Assembly: GCA_951799425.1 (NCBI GenBank)
Contig: OX637394.1
Coordinates: 2,553,501-2,617,500 of the forward strand
Direction of reading: 5' to 3'
Length of the DNA stretch: 64,000 nt
From: Ilex aquifolium
Taxonomy: Eukaryota > Streptophyta > Magnoliopsida > Aquifoliales > Aquifoliaceae
The notes under the pieces were generated by a model. That model did no database searches, was not told where the DNA came from, and was given only the letters and a program-made list of their open reading frames with translations. Positions 10,457 through 23,084 of this stretch are shown piece by piece (positions within the stretch are counted from its first letter, which is position 1; each line of letters begins with the position of its first letter). A program made the translations under genes and the position numbers.

Positions 10457-11050
10457 CTAGTTATTGCCTGTGCCTGAAGGCACAGAGTAATAAAAAATAA
10501 TAAACAATAAACACTTTTGTATTCATATCTAAAATCAAATCACAAACATAGAGGAGAGATAAATGAATTTAAGTATTGGTTGTAGTGCGGGTGAGAGGTG
10601 GTGGTGGTGGCGGCGGCGGCAGCGGTGGTGGCAATGATGGCGGTGGTGGTGGCGGCGACAGCGGCAGTAGTGGTGGTGGTGGTGGCGGTGGTGGTGGCTG
10701 CAGCGGCATTGGTGGCGACGACAGTGGTGGTGACGGTGGCGGCGATGGTGGTGGCAACGGCGGCGGTGGTGGTAGTAATGGTGGGGTGGTGGTTGTAGAA
10801 GTAGTGGTGAGACGGTTTTAAACACTATTTTTTTTTTTAAGTATTTATGAGAAATAATTTCTAAAAATATTTTTAAAAAGTCACTCCAAACACACCCTTA
10901 GGGACCTATTTTTCCTATTAAATTTAGGGTGTTAATATTAGCCGTTAGATTAACTTTAAAGTAAAATTTAAAGCGATCTCAACCACGAATAGCAAAAGTC
11001 ATTTTGTTTATCTTTTGAAATTTGAATTGTAAGCTACTTTATTATATAGA
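10457..11050 (-). mobile_element. Helitron copy E, complete, reverse orientation
   Basis: On the minus strand it starts TCTATATAATAAAGTAGC at 11050 and ends with hairpin GTGCCTTCAGGCAC, spacer and CTAG at 10460-10457. The trinucleotide tract appears on the plus strand as GGTGGCGGC (about 10595-10810). The 14-bp sequence ATCTTATCGAACTA lies directly left of it (10443-10456) and again 12 bp to its right (11063-11076). Confidence 0.85.
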
Positions 11051-11319
11051 TATATATTTTTTATCTTATCGAACTATATATATTTTTTAAATTATTAAAT
11101 TAAACGAAAAACAAGAGGTGGAAGTTTTTGGGGGGAAATCCTAACCAAGGGCAATGTTGTCATTTGAATCTTTCGCCACCAACATTTTTACTATTGTAAC
11201 GGTATATTGTGAAACATCTGATTCCCAATATATATATTAAAAAAAATAATCGAATTTTGAGCAAAAGTTTCGAAAAAGTTAATAATTAAGGAAATATAAA
11301 ATATTCCATTAATTGTAAC

Positions 11320-11780
11320 TAGGAGTGCAACTTGGGTGGGCCAACCCGAATTCCGAGCCTCCATAACTCTCAGATACCTCTCTTACTCGTCACTCCTCAT
11401 TCTCTTAGCCTCCCTCTCTCAATCGTCACTCGTCTGAGTTGTCTTAGACTCTCAGCCTCCCTCTCTCACTCCGTCTTTCTTCATTTACGCTTCGTCCTTC
11501 ATCTCAGATCACTTGAAAAAATTAGATCTACACTTGAAAAAATCAAATTTATACTTAAAAAAATCAACCCGAATTAAGTAACTCAAGTCCAACATGATTT
11601 TTAACCCAAAATTAGTCCGAATTAAGTAATTTGAATGCAACCCGAGCAGCCCGAATTAAACTCGTGCAGTACTCGGGTTGAGGTAGGATTAGAGTTAGGG
11701 TTAGGGTTGAATATTATATACTTAGGATTATGTTAGAGTTGACCTCTCAACCCGTCCAACACGCCCGAGTTACACCTTTA
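11320..11780. mobile_element. hAT-like MITE upstream of the NET1 gene
   Basis: The ends are TAGGAGTGCAACTTGGG at 11320 and the inverse of TAAAGGTGTAACTCGGG at 11780. The 8-bp flanks ATTGTAAC (11312-11319) and TTTGTAAC (11781-11788) match at 7 of 8. It is 461 bp with no gene. It contains GTTAGGGTTAGGGTTG near 11694-11709, a telomere-like motif. It lies about 100 bp before the probable NET1 leader. Confidence 0.7.
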
Positions 11781-12825
11781 TTTGTAACTGAGTGTCCTGA
11801 TTTTTGTCGTTTTTCGGTTTTGCCCCTCTTTTTTAATTTTCTTTCATCTTCTGACAGTTCCACAAAGGATCATACAGTACCACAGCTCAGCATAAACGCA
11901 GAGAGAGAGAGAGAGAGAGGGAGAGAGCGAGGAGAGCGAGATCTAACAGCAATGGGTTGAGTGGGAAGCAAAAGTAGCTGTAGGTGTTATTTTCTGACAG
12001 CTGCCAATCAAATTACAACCAAGTTTTGATTCCTTCCAGTGAGTTTTTTGATCTTCAAGTTTCAGTTTTACATGTTCTTCATATTGAATTTCATCGTCTA
12101 GGTATTTCTAAATCTCCATATATGCAAACACGTATGTATAGATGTAGGTATACGTATATGTTTCATGTAACGATGTTTCTTTGTTCCTTGACTGGTTGAT
12201 TGCCTGATTCATGACTTCCTTTATGGGTTGATCAGCTAGTTCTTTTGATTCTTTGAGTATAGATTCTTTGAATCGCTTGGAAATTTTCGGATTGTTGATT
12301 TAAAACAAGTAAAACTAGGTGATACACTGAAGCGTCTGGATTCCTTGATTTTAAGGCAATCTGAATGAAGCGTCTGAATTTATTGATTTTAAGATAAAAT
12401 GAATAAACTTAGAAAATCTAAGCCACTTGTTTCAATTATGCTGTGTGTTTGATCAGGTAATTTGTATATTTCTCAAAATGTATCATTTACCCTTTCTACA
12501 GAACTATTGTACATGGTTTCCACTTGTCAGATAGTTTTCATGCGATTTCTGATCTTTTGATCATGATCCAAAAAATCTGCCCATCTTTTTTCTGTTAATA
12601 TCACTGCCCAAAGTAAATTATTGATTACTTTTGTCGATTTTTTGTGCAGGTACAAACCACGAGAGATTCAAAGCTCTAGTTTGTTTACCAGGATTGAATT
12701 GGATGTCTTAAAAATTATATTCATTAGGTTCTGGCTTGGATCAATTGTTGGGATCTTACGTTCTTGGTTTACAAATTAAGCTTTTGTGTCATTGTTATTA
12801 GTAGTTTGCTGCAACGACCAGAATC

Positions 12826-15800
12826 ATGGCTACACTGAAAAATGCAGAATCTAGATGGAAGTATTCTTGGTGGTGGGACAGCCATATAAGCCCCAAAAAT
12901 TCAAAATGGCTTCAGGAGAATCTTACAGGTATAGCTTTCTTACAGCTTTTCCTGGCTTCTCCGCTTAATTCCCTTTCTATTTCCTCCGAGCAGTATGTAA
13001 GCAAAATGATGATGATATTCGTCTGCTGCATAAAAGTGTAGTTGAGACATGTGCTGATCTCTCAATTTCTTACATTCTTTCTTGTTGGCGCAAATAATGC
13101 AAATATTTGGGCGAATACATTGTCCACCCCTCCCAACACCTCTCTGCTAATGGCATCAATACCTGGTATTGGTCTTTTACATGGTTCATTTCATAGACTT
13201 TGCTTCATACTCTCTCCTGAAGATCTGGGCAAAACGCAATGGTTGGCACCTTCAAGAAATGTTTTCAAACTGCACTAGTTATCATTGACATACAACCAAT
13301 CAGAGCAATCGTGTTTCTGTCAAAGAAAATACACTGAAAGACAAAAAGTTCACTTCGAAGTGACAAAGAATGGAGCAATTTGATAGCAGAACATTTACAA
13401 ATGTCACCCTTGACTTTCAAATTTGTACCATCCTTTATGTCCTTGTCTGTATGTCACTGATTAGATAGGTGTGGGAACACATTGGCTTCCTTTATACTTC
13501 ATTCTAATAGATGCACCTAATGTATGGTGTCCATGCTTCTTGATCTGAATGATGCGATCAATTTTTGTTGGTGAAATATCCAAAAAAGACACTTAATAAA
13601 CCAATATAGTATGTAGATTTCTCTGGTTGTTGAATTGTTGGGCCATATGAAATGACTGAAGCCAAGATTTTGTCCATTTTAGTTGGCTAGAGATATCTGG
13701 AAGTCATCTTTTCCCTCATGTGTAGGGGGATACCCGAATTGATTTGGATAATGTTATGAGTTGATGGGTGCAGTTGCAATATAAAAATTTTGCCAATTGG
13801 CCACTTCTATCTTCTTTCCGGCTGAGATTTTTTACATAAATCTCTAATGCTCTCTCTCTTTCCTGCCCTCCCCTCTCTTTCTCTTTTTCTCTGTTTCCAG
13901 GTATGGATGCCAAAGTTAAGGTAATGATCAAGCTAATTGAAGAAGATGCAGATTCCTTTGCAAGGAGGGCAGAGATGTACTACAAGAAACGCCCAGAGCT
14001 TATGAAATTGGTTGAAGAATTCTATCGAGCCTATCGTGCATTGGCTGAACGATATGATCATGCAACCGGGGTGATTCGCCAGGCCCATCGGACTATGGCG
14101 GAAGCTTTTCCAAATCAAGTACCCTTGGTACTTATGGATGACTCGCCTGCCAGTTCTACTTCTGATACCGATCCCCGTACACCTGAGTTGTCAATCCCTG
14201 TGAGGACATTGTTTGACCCTGCTGATATCCAAAAGGATGCTTTGGAACTTTCTTCATCTCATTCCCATACCATCAAGCACAATGGGGAACTGACACAAGA
14301 GTCTGATTCTGTGGCAAGTAGAAGGGGTTTGAAACAGGTTGGTGATTTGTTTGGGCCCGGCGACCATGCAAAATTTGGAGAAGGGAGGGTGAGAAAGGGC
14401 CTCAACTTTCATGACGCAGAGGAGAAAGAACGAAGTGTGCCAAGTAATGAGAACCAGAATTTCCTGAATCAAGCCATGTCTGAATTGGAGCCGGGGGTTA
14501 AGTCTGAGAGGGAAGTGTTAGTCTTAAAGGAAGCCCTTGCCAAACTAGAAGCCGAGAAGGAAGCTGGCCTAAGTCAGTACCAAAAGAGTTTGGAGAGATT
14601 GTCTAAGCTGGAGTCAGAATGCTCTCATGCCCAAGAGGATTCCAGAGAACTTGGTGTACGAGCAAGCAAAGCCGAAGCAGAAATTCAAGCCTTGAAGGAT
14701 ACCCTCACAAAATTAGAAGCTGAAAAGGAAGCAAGCCTTCTGCAATACCAGCAGTGCATGGACAAAATATCTAATCTAGAGAACATTATCTCTCGTGCCA
14801 AAGAGGATGCTGCTGAACTTAATAAGCGAGCGAGTAAAGCTGAAATTGAAGCTCAGTCCAGAAAGCAAGACCTTGCCAAAGTGGAAACTGAAAAAGATGC
14901 TGCTCTCGATCAGTACCAACAATCTTTGGAGGCGATCTCACATCTGGAGAGCAGATTACTGCAAACTGAAGAAAATGCCAAAAAATTTAGTGAGCGTGCT
15001 GACAAAGCCGAAAGGGAAATTGAGACATTGAAGCAAGCTATTGCCAAATTGACCGAAGAAAAGGAAGCTGCAGCTCTCCAGTACCACCAGTGCTTGGAAA
15101 CTATTTCCAGTCTAGAGCTTAAAATCACAAAGGCTCAAGATGAAGCTCAAAGGCTTAATGATGAGATAGATAGTGGAGTTGCAAAGTTAAAGGGTGCTGA
15201 AGAACGATGTTGGCTGCTGGAGAGATCAAATGGGTCTCTCCACTCCGAGTTAGAAACTTTGGTGTTGAAGATGGGAACTCAAAGTCAACAACTTACTGAG
15301 AAGCAGGAGGAGTTGGGAAGACTTGGGACTTGCATACAAGAAGAGCACTTGCGTTTTATGGAGGCTGAAACTGCTTTCCAAACTTTGCAGCTTTTGTTCT
15401 CTCAAGCTCAGGATGAATTAAGATCTCTGACTTCAGAACTACAGAACAGGTCTCAAATTTTAAGGGACATGGAAACTCATAATCAGAGTTTGCAGGATGA
15501 AATCCTCAAGTTTAAGGAGGAGAATAAGAGTCTCAATGAGCTCAACTTGTCTTCGGCAATGTCAATGAAGGATATGCAAAATGAGATCTTTAACTTGAGG
15601 GAAATAGAAGGGAAACTTGAGGAGGAGGTTGAGCTTCGAGTGGACCAGAGAAATGCTCTCCAGCAAGAAATTTATTGTCTGAAAGAAAAACTGAATGAAT
15701 TGAACACAAAACATGAGGCTATGTTGCACCAGGTGGATGCAGTAGGCTTGAACCCAGAGTGCTTGGGGTCATCAGTGAAGGAATTGCAGGATAATAACTC

Positions 15801-18800
15801 AAATTTAAAAGAAATCTATCAAAAAGAAAGGAGTGAGAAAATGGCTCTTTTGGAGAAATTGAAAATCTTGGAACAGCTTCTTGAGAAGAATTCCCTTCTT
15901 GAGAATTCCCTATCCGATTTAAGTGCTGAGCTAGATGGGCTTAGAGGGAAAATAAAAGAGTTGGAAGAATCATGCCAATCTCTTCTAGCTGAGAGATCTA
16001 CTCTTGCTGATGAGAAGGTTACTCTAATCATTCAGTTACAAGTAGCAACTGATAGTTTGGAGAAACTCTCAGAGAAGAACACTGTTCTGGAAAATTCCCT
16101 TTCTGATGCACACGATGAACTTGAAGGGTTCAAGGCAAACTCAAAGAGCTTAGAAGATTCATGCCAGTTGCTTGCTAATCAGAAGGCTGATGTGATCAAT
16201 GAAAAGGATGCTTTGATTTCTCAGTTGGAAATTACTGAGAAAAGATTGGAAGACATGGGGAAAAGATACAAAGAATTAGAAGAGAAATATTCAGCTCTGG
16301 ACAAAGAGAGAGAAGCCATGCTCTGCAAAGTAGAAGAGCTACATGTTTCTTTGGATGTGGAAAAACAAGAAAATGCCACTTTTGCTCATATGAGTGAGAT
16401 GCAATTGGCAGGTATGGAATCTCAAATACGTCTTTTACAAGAACAAGGTCAGCAGAGGAAGAGAGAATTTGAAGAAGAGCTAGATAAAGCTTTGGATTCT
16501 CAAATTGAGATTTTCATCTTGCAGAGATGTGCACGAGATCTGGAAGAGAAGAACTTCAGTGTCTTGATTGAATGTCAAAAACTCTTAGAGGCATCCAAAT
16601 CGTCAGAAAAACTGATATCTGAATTAGAGAAAAAGAATTTTGATCAACAGATGGAGGTGAAATCTTTGTTTGATCAAACCAATGCTATGAGAACAGGAAC
16701 ATATCAATTGTTGAAGGTTCTCAACATCGTTCTAGACCAGGGATCCGAGGATAAGATTGAACAAGACCAAACACTTCTCAGGTGCATACTGAACAAAATA
16801 GGAGATATGAATGATTGCCTCTGTAAAACCAAGGAAGAAAATCAGCAGCTGGCTGTTGAGTTGTCAGTTCTTGTTACGCTGCTTGGGCAGCTAAGGTTAG
16901 AGGCAGAACATCTTCAGATGGACAAAACAATTATTGAACTGGAGTTCAGGATCAAGACTGATCAGTTTGCGGTGTTGCAGAGTGAGGCCCTCAAACTCCA
17001 TGAGATGAATGAAGGCTTGAAATTAAAAGTGAGGGAAGGAGATCACAAAGAGGATTTACTAACGACTGAGATAGAGTCTCTCAGTGGGAAGTTGCTGGAT
17101 ATGCAAGGAGCTTACCAGAATTTACTGAAAGAGAATTCAGAAGTTCTTGAAGAAAAACAATCCTTGACAAAGGAATTATTACATTTGGAGGAAAAGAAGC
17201 ACACCCTAGAAGAGGAAAACTGTGTTATCTTTGGTGAAATGGTATCTCTGGGCAACCTCTCTTTAATTTTCAAGAACTATATGGATGAAAAGAATGTAGA
17301 ATTAAAAGAGCTTGGTGAAAATCTAGACAAACTTCATGGTGTCAATGGTGCCCTTGGAGAGAAATTAAGCTTGGTGGAGAAGAAGTTGGAAGATGTACAC
17401 ATTGAAAATCTGAACCTGAAAGAGACATTGCAGAAGTCAGAGGCTGAGTTGAAAACTGTTACTTTGGTCCGAGATCAGTTGAGTTGTGAGATTGCAAACG
17501 GAACAAATCTGTTATATCAAAAGGAAATGGAACTTCTGGAAGCAAAACAGAAGCTCAATGTCATAGAGATTGAGAGATCAGAGTTGCATAAAATTTTAGA
17601 TGACCTGAAGGGGGCATATGATCAGGTTAAGACGATTAGAGATGACCAAGAAAGGCAGGTTCTCAAACAATCTGAAGACAATGATCATCTGAATAAGATA
17701 AACATTTGCCTTCGTGAAGAAAGTCAGACATTGGACGTTGAACTGCACCGATTGCGTGAAGAATATGAAGAAACTCAGATTCGAGAGGAAAGTTTGCGCT
17801 CTGAACTGCAAAAGAGAAAGGATGAGATTGACATGTTGGAGACACAGGCTGCAGCATTCTTCAGTGAATTGCAGATCTCAACTCTCTGTCAAGCTTTGTT
17901 TAAAGAGAAGGTCAATGAGCTCGCTGAAGCATGTGAGAGCCTTAATGATGGACGTACATCCCAAGATATGGATATGAAAGTGCTGAAAGAAAAAGTTGGC
18001 ATTCTGCAAGATGAAAATGAAGGACTGAAATCTCAGTTGGCTGCATATGGCCCAGCTGTCATTTCTTTGAGGGACTGTATATCATCGCTGGAGAAACTGC
18101 CCTCTTTACACGCCAAGATTCAAACATCTGACAATGAGGAAGCAGAGGTGATATTCATTTGTCTAAATATATATTTGCTTGGCTATTCTGATTTGAGTTG
18201 TCTGAATCATAAACAATATAATATGTTCAAGCTTCAATCGATATATTGACAGTGTCAAATGATTGTTACTTGCGGTTGGTGATATCAATCATGCACTATT
18301 ATATCAGTTGGAACCTTTTTCCTCATTTACCCATTATATGAGTATGCAAACAAATATTCTATCCATTTTCTTTGTCCTCCATGTTTTTCCTCCAAGCCCC
18401 TTCAACCTCTATCCATAACTCCATATGTTTGCGACAGCATGGTAACTTTAATGTGGCTGTAGGCCACCACGAGCTATTGGTTATCTCAAGGAAGCCTGCA
18501 TTCCAAGGTCATGAGATAAAACCATTACGCTTTTGACACCTTTATATGGTTGCATGCCTAATACCTTACGATTTTTTCATAAGAAACATGAATCTTTTAA
18601 ATGTGGCGTGAGCTTTTCCAGTTGGAATCTCTTGGTGGATGTTTCAAATAAGTGAAGTAAGACAAATGTGGAAATCGAGAAGAGGATCTAAACTGACAAT
18701 GAATTAATACTCTTTGCCCAGCCATAAAAGCAAAAAAGGAATGAAAAGGATTGATACTGTTCCACTTACTTCTGCATGTTATTTAGAAATATGGTTACTA

Positions 18801-20307
18801 AAATTTTCAACTTTCCTCATACCAGTAGTATATTATATGTCAAGATATCCAAAAAAAAAAAACTTTCTTTTTGAGTAGACTGTTAAGAGATAAAGAAATG
18901 AAGATTTGGTGCATCTCATTCACACGGTAGGATGATTTATTTTCTTTGTTTTGAATATCCGCTTGCGTCCTAGGGTATGCAAGGAGGAAAACAGAATTTT
19001 TTAAGAGGAAAACTGTCTCCTAGTCTCCTGAAATTACGAGACTAGGTTAATGTCTGTCTCAGTTCATGTTAAAGTTTATTGTTGAGCAAGTTTTTTTAAT
19101 CATCTGCTGTGCCACCAGAAACTGCTGCACTTAATGATTGTAAGTTAATGATCCTCGGCTTGTTCTTTTATTTATTTGCTTCCAGGATACACAATTGACA
19201 ACTCATCTACATGTTGAAAGCCATCTGGAAGAAAACCAAGCTGCCATTGTGCCAGATGCACTCTCTGACTTGCAGGACTTGCAAACTAGGGTTAAAGCTA
19301 TCAAGGATGTATTTATTGAGATGGAGCGACTGGCAAAGCAGGAAAACTTAAAAGTGCATACTGAACTAGAGGTTGCGATGCGACAGATTGAAGAGTTAAA
19401 AATTGCAAGCAGCTTGCATAGAGAAAATGTTAAGCTAGCATCCGAGATCTCTGAGGCAGAGAATGGACTCTTACCAAAAGACATTATGCTTGATCAGATA
19501 TCTGAATGTTCATCCCATGGGATAAGCAAGAGAGAATATGTTGAGGCTGATAATCAGATGCTTGAGTTATGGGAGACAGCTGATCGGGATGGCAGCATCG
19601 ATCAATCGAAAAAGGCAGTCACTGCACCCATTGGGAAAGATGCTGATTACCATCAGATTGAAGCAGTAAAGAAACAGAAGGGTGAATATCACACTTCAGA
19701 TGTGCTTGTTGAGAAGGAGCTGGGTGTGGACAAATTAATGCTCTCTAAGAAATCTGCGGAGCCCCATCAGGAAGGAAACAAGAGGAAAGTCTTGGAGAGA
19801 CTGAATTCTGATGTCCAAAAATTGACAAACCTTCAAATCTCTGTGCAAGATTTGAAGAGAAAACTTGAGATTACTGAAAAAAGCAAAAAGGGCAAAGCTA
19901 TTGTCGAATATGATACTTTGAAGGGGCAGCTGGAAGAAGCCGAGAAGACCATCCTGGAGTTGTTTGATATCAATGGCAAATTGACGAATAATATTGAAGA
20001 TAGTTCCTTCTCTCATGAGGAGTCTGCTCTGGAGTCAAAAGATAGCAGGAGTGCCAAAAGGAGAGTTTCAGAACAGGCTCAAAGAATGTCTGAAAAGATC
20101 GGTCGGTTGCAGTTGGAGCTAGAGAAGATGCAGTTAGTTTTGTTCAAACTCGGCGATGACAAGGAAAACGAAGGAAGAACAAGAATCCCAGAGACCAAAA
20201 GAAGAACTCTCCTGAGAGACTATCTCTATGGTATGGTAAGAACAAACCCAAAGAGAAAGAAAGCACCCTTTTGTGCATGCTTCAAGCCTTCAATAAAAGG
20301 GGACTGA
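12826..20307 (+). CDS. NET1: NETWORKED 1-type (NET1) actin-binding protein, three coding exons
   Basis: NET proteins are plant actin-binding proteins that link F-actin to membranes; NET1 members act at plasma membrane and plasmodesmata. Coding exons are 12826-12928, 13901-18147 and 19186-20307, all with GT-AG introns and consistent phase, giving about 1823 residues (Arabidopsis NET1A is about 1.74 k). The N-terminal NAB (KIP1-like) domain is complete: [20 protein letters not shown] in exon 1, then [20 protein letters not shown] and [17 protein letters not shown] in exon 2. The remainder is almost entirely heptad coiled coil, including four exact 56-residue units. The basic C-terminus ([24 protein letters not shown]) resembles the family end. 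Likely 5' leader introns are suggested by TTTGTGCAG/GTACAAACC at 12650. The assignment to class 1 rests on length and the C-terminus. Confidence 0.93.
14533..15204 (+). repeat. Four in-frame 168-bp (56-residue) coiled-coil units in NET1
   Basis: Equivalent codons for the (L/I)-(A/T)-K-(L/V) motif start at 14533, 14701, 14869 and 15037, exactly 168 bp apart. Each unit continues with an EKEA-like patch, QYQ or QYH, a S-x-LE patch and an A-K-x-E helix. 56 residues is eight heptads, so each unit adds whole coiled-coil turns. Confidence 0.85.
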
Positions 20308-23084
20308 AGGTAAGAGTTTCCTTTGATTAGACATTTTTTCCCTGGAGAAACTGTTGTACATCTCAGGCCCTTATATAGTCAAGAGGAACTGTGCACGGAA
20401 ATCTTGTTTCATATTATCACCTTAATAATTCCAACCTCGCCTAGAACATTTCTTTCTTTCGTCCGTAAAGAATTATTTCCCAATTTAATCTTTAGCTGTA
20501 TGCTGTACAATGTTGCTGCCAGTGAGAGTATGAAGAGAATGCTAGTCATTGAAGTTATCTTCCTCTTGAGTGCCATAGAACTTCCATTGCAACTATAACA
20601 AAGCTGTGGGTACTTTCATCCGCTTTCTTAACACGATTTTGTAGCACGCTAGATGCCAGTATATACTGCCGGTTCTAAGGCTAAACTGAGCCATGTCTTA
20701 TTGGGTATATGTTGTCTTATAATGTGTCATGTTTAGCAGGTTCGTATCTTATTTAGACAGATGACTCATTTATTTGATGAGTCTAAAGGATCTACTCCTT
20801 TATCACTTGAACCTTTTAATTTCGTATCAAATTTGTGAATCGTGCTTGGGATTGCTCGATGACCCCGTAGGCAATGGAGACTGCTTCAACCTTGCCTCCG
20901 AAGCAATGTTTATAATACAAATCAATGTTTCTTCAGTTGCAGCATAAAGCTTATCATACAAGTTGAATCAGAAGCCAGGCCAATCGTGGATGTATGTATG
21001 AATTTTATACAAAAGTTTTTACAGCACATATATTTCTATGAAAGGAGGTAAATCATTCAAACGAGCCAATGATAAGTATATTTAACAAGACAAACTGCAG
21101 ACCACTTTGACAATTTTATGGAGAAAAATTACAACACCACGTTACAGAGTACACAACTCGTGTCAACAATAAAAGAGATATTAGCTTCTGAAACAAACAG
21201 TGATAAGAGCTACAGGGGATGGGGTGACCTTTGAAGCATGAAGAAAAGCTGAAACTGATATGAAACAACTCAAGCCCATATGGAAAGAAGTGGATATTAT
21301 TCAAGTGTGTATCATAGCTTGGACGTCCCGGGTTCAATTCTCGTTGGTAGTTACTGCAGGTATCCGGGATTAACTCTGTTGGAGTGGGTCCAATAGGATG
21401 TTAGTGTGCCAGTTGCCTAGTACTCCTGACAACATTGAACACCAGACCTCATGCATGGAGTCGAAACCCTGTTAAAGTTTAAATGAAAAAAATAAATTAA
21501 CAAAACAACAAACTTAAGGTAAAATAAATTTCTAAATGCTGGTTCATTTCACACTGCAGAGAAATAATTTCCCCAGTGCACTCACCTATCGAAGAGTCAG
21601 ATGGCTGAAATGTTCTGATGATAATGTGCTGCCTACAATTGAGTTACTGCAAAGATAAGGAGTGAAATGAAGGGGTTTGCTTGCTCAAAGTGGGATGCAT
21701 GACCCTTACAAGTATGCCTGTTTCAATAACATGTAATGTAAGCCGATGCAGTATTAGATTTTCATTTGCCAAACACAAGGACTAGATTTCAAATTCAAAC
21801 CAAAAATTTACAAATACGATACATAATAAGAATGAAAAGGACAGCAAACTAAATCATTCACCTCTCATACCCCTCCTCTTTTTCTTTCCTCTTCTGCTTG
21901 GATACTGCAATGTCACAGGTATGATATTTTCGTGCCTTGTGAATATGCTGTATGGCTCGTGCTTGTCCCACATGCCTCTCTCTCCCTGTCCTCACTTTTA
22001 AACTAAAACCTCAAAACTGCAAGAACGGAGATTTACCACAAGCATGGTACATTTCATGCAGTAGTCCATATTACATCCACAAGTATTTGCCATATCTCAA
22101 CAAAGTGCAGTCAAGGTAAGATGATATAGATATTATTACACGACACCCTTGACAAAATGGAGAAGAAGATGACATCAAAGGAAGGAGCGATATAATTACA
22201 TAGACGTGCTTACCTGTTATGATAAGAGCCTTTTCCCTCACATTACAAATTCAAAAAGGAAGTGCCTCAGTATCATATCATTTTTTCATAGAAAAAGATC
22301 AACTCTGCACGAAATAAATAAAGTAAATGGAACAATTCAAAAGGGCCTTAAAATCAGCCTCCACAAAAGCAGGCTGACTGTCACTATCATCCACTGAGGG
22401 CAATGGACAAGGATGTTTCAACATTGTCAGAGTCTTGCTAAACAAGGATATGCTGAAATTACGTAATCTTGAGTTTGTTGAACACGAGAGAGTGGGTCAG
22501 GATATTAGGGCTTGCTGGGATGTTAAAATGACATGTGGAATGTCCCCCACCCCCACCCCAAACACCAAGGTAGTTTAGGCCACAAATCCATCCATGCATC
22601 GATCCATTAATGCAGATGAAGCTGAAATGATATCAGTCAATTCCAGAAAACTTCCCTGCAAGCACCAATTAATAAACTAGTACACGAGCTATGACGACCA
22701 AAATAATCATTTCTGATTTTCAAATGCCACTCAACACCCCATAAGATGAATTCACTCTAACCAGATATTCATAATCAACATTCCAAATCCTCTTAAAACA
22801 TAGAATTATCTCATCAGTTGGGAACATCATCCCCTTTATCCAATTCAATAACATACCAAGATAGTCAACAAAAAGGCCTTAACATTTTCCACCTAGGTAG
22901 ACCAATGAAATAGTATCAGGAATAGTGAACCATGATAATTTGAAAGTCCAACGGATCTACCCAAATAAAAAACACTACAATTCATTGATACTCTCAATTT
23001 AATTTAGCCAATAAAGCAAAACTTTGGATGACATTGGGTGAAGAATTCTTAAATTTGGAAACAGGTTACCCAGCACGAGAAGTA
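20308..23084. other. Region between NET1 and ALP1-like; possible spliced non-coding exons
   Basis: NET1 3' untranslated sequence probably starts here; a donor-like GAAG/GTAAGA follows the stop. On the minus strand two segments have both acceptor and donor consensus without a sustained ALP1-like frame: 21862-22016 (TTGCAG before, GTGAAT after) and 21586-21646 (TTTGCAG before, GTGAGT after). They may be 3' untranslated exons of the ALP1-like gene or a separate non-coding transcript. A short B-box-like GGTTCAATTCTC near 21,329 hints at a SINE remnant. No other gene was recognised. Confidence 0.35.

Noticed and set aside
11690..11712. Interstitial telomere
   Set aside because: Only two to three TTAGGG-like units, located inside a MITE.
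17596..17857. Minus-strand frames inside NET1 exon 2
   Set aside because: Shadows of the coiled-coil coding strand.
21320..21345. tRNA-like B-box GGTTCAATTCTC
   Set aside because: No matching acceptor, D or anticodon arms; at most a SINE remnant.
21862..22016. 50-codon minus-strand frame with basic, Lys/Glu-rich end
   Set aside because: Preceded by an in-frame stop and lacking a start; better described as a possible non-coding exon.
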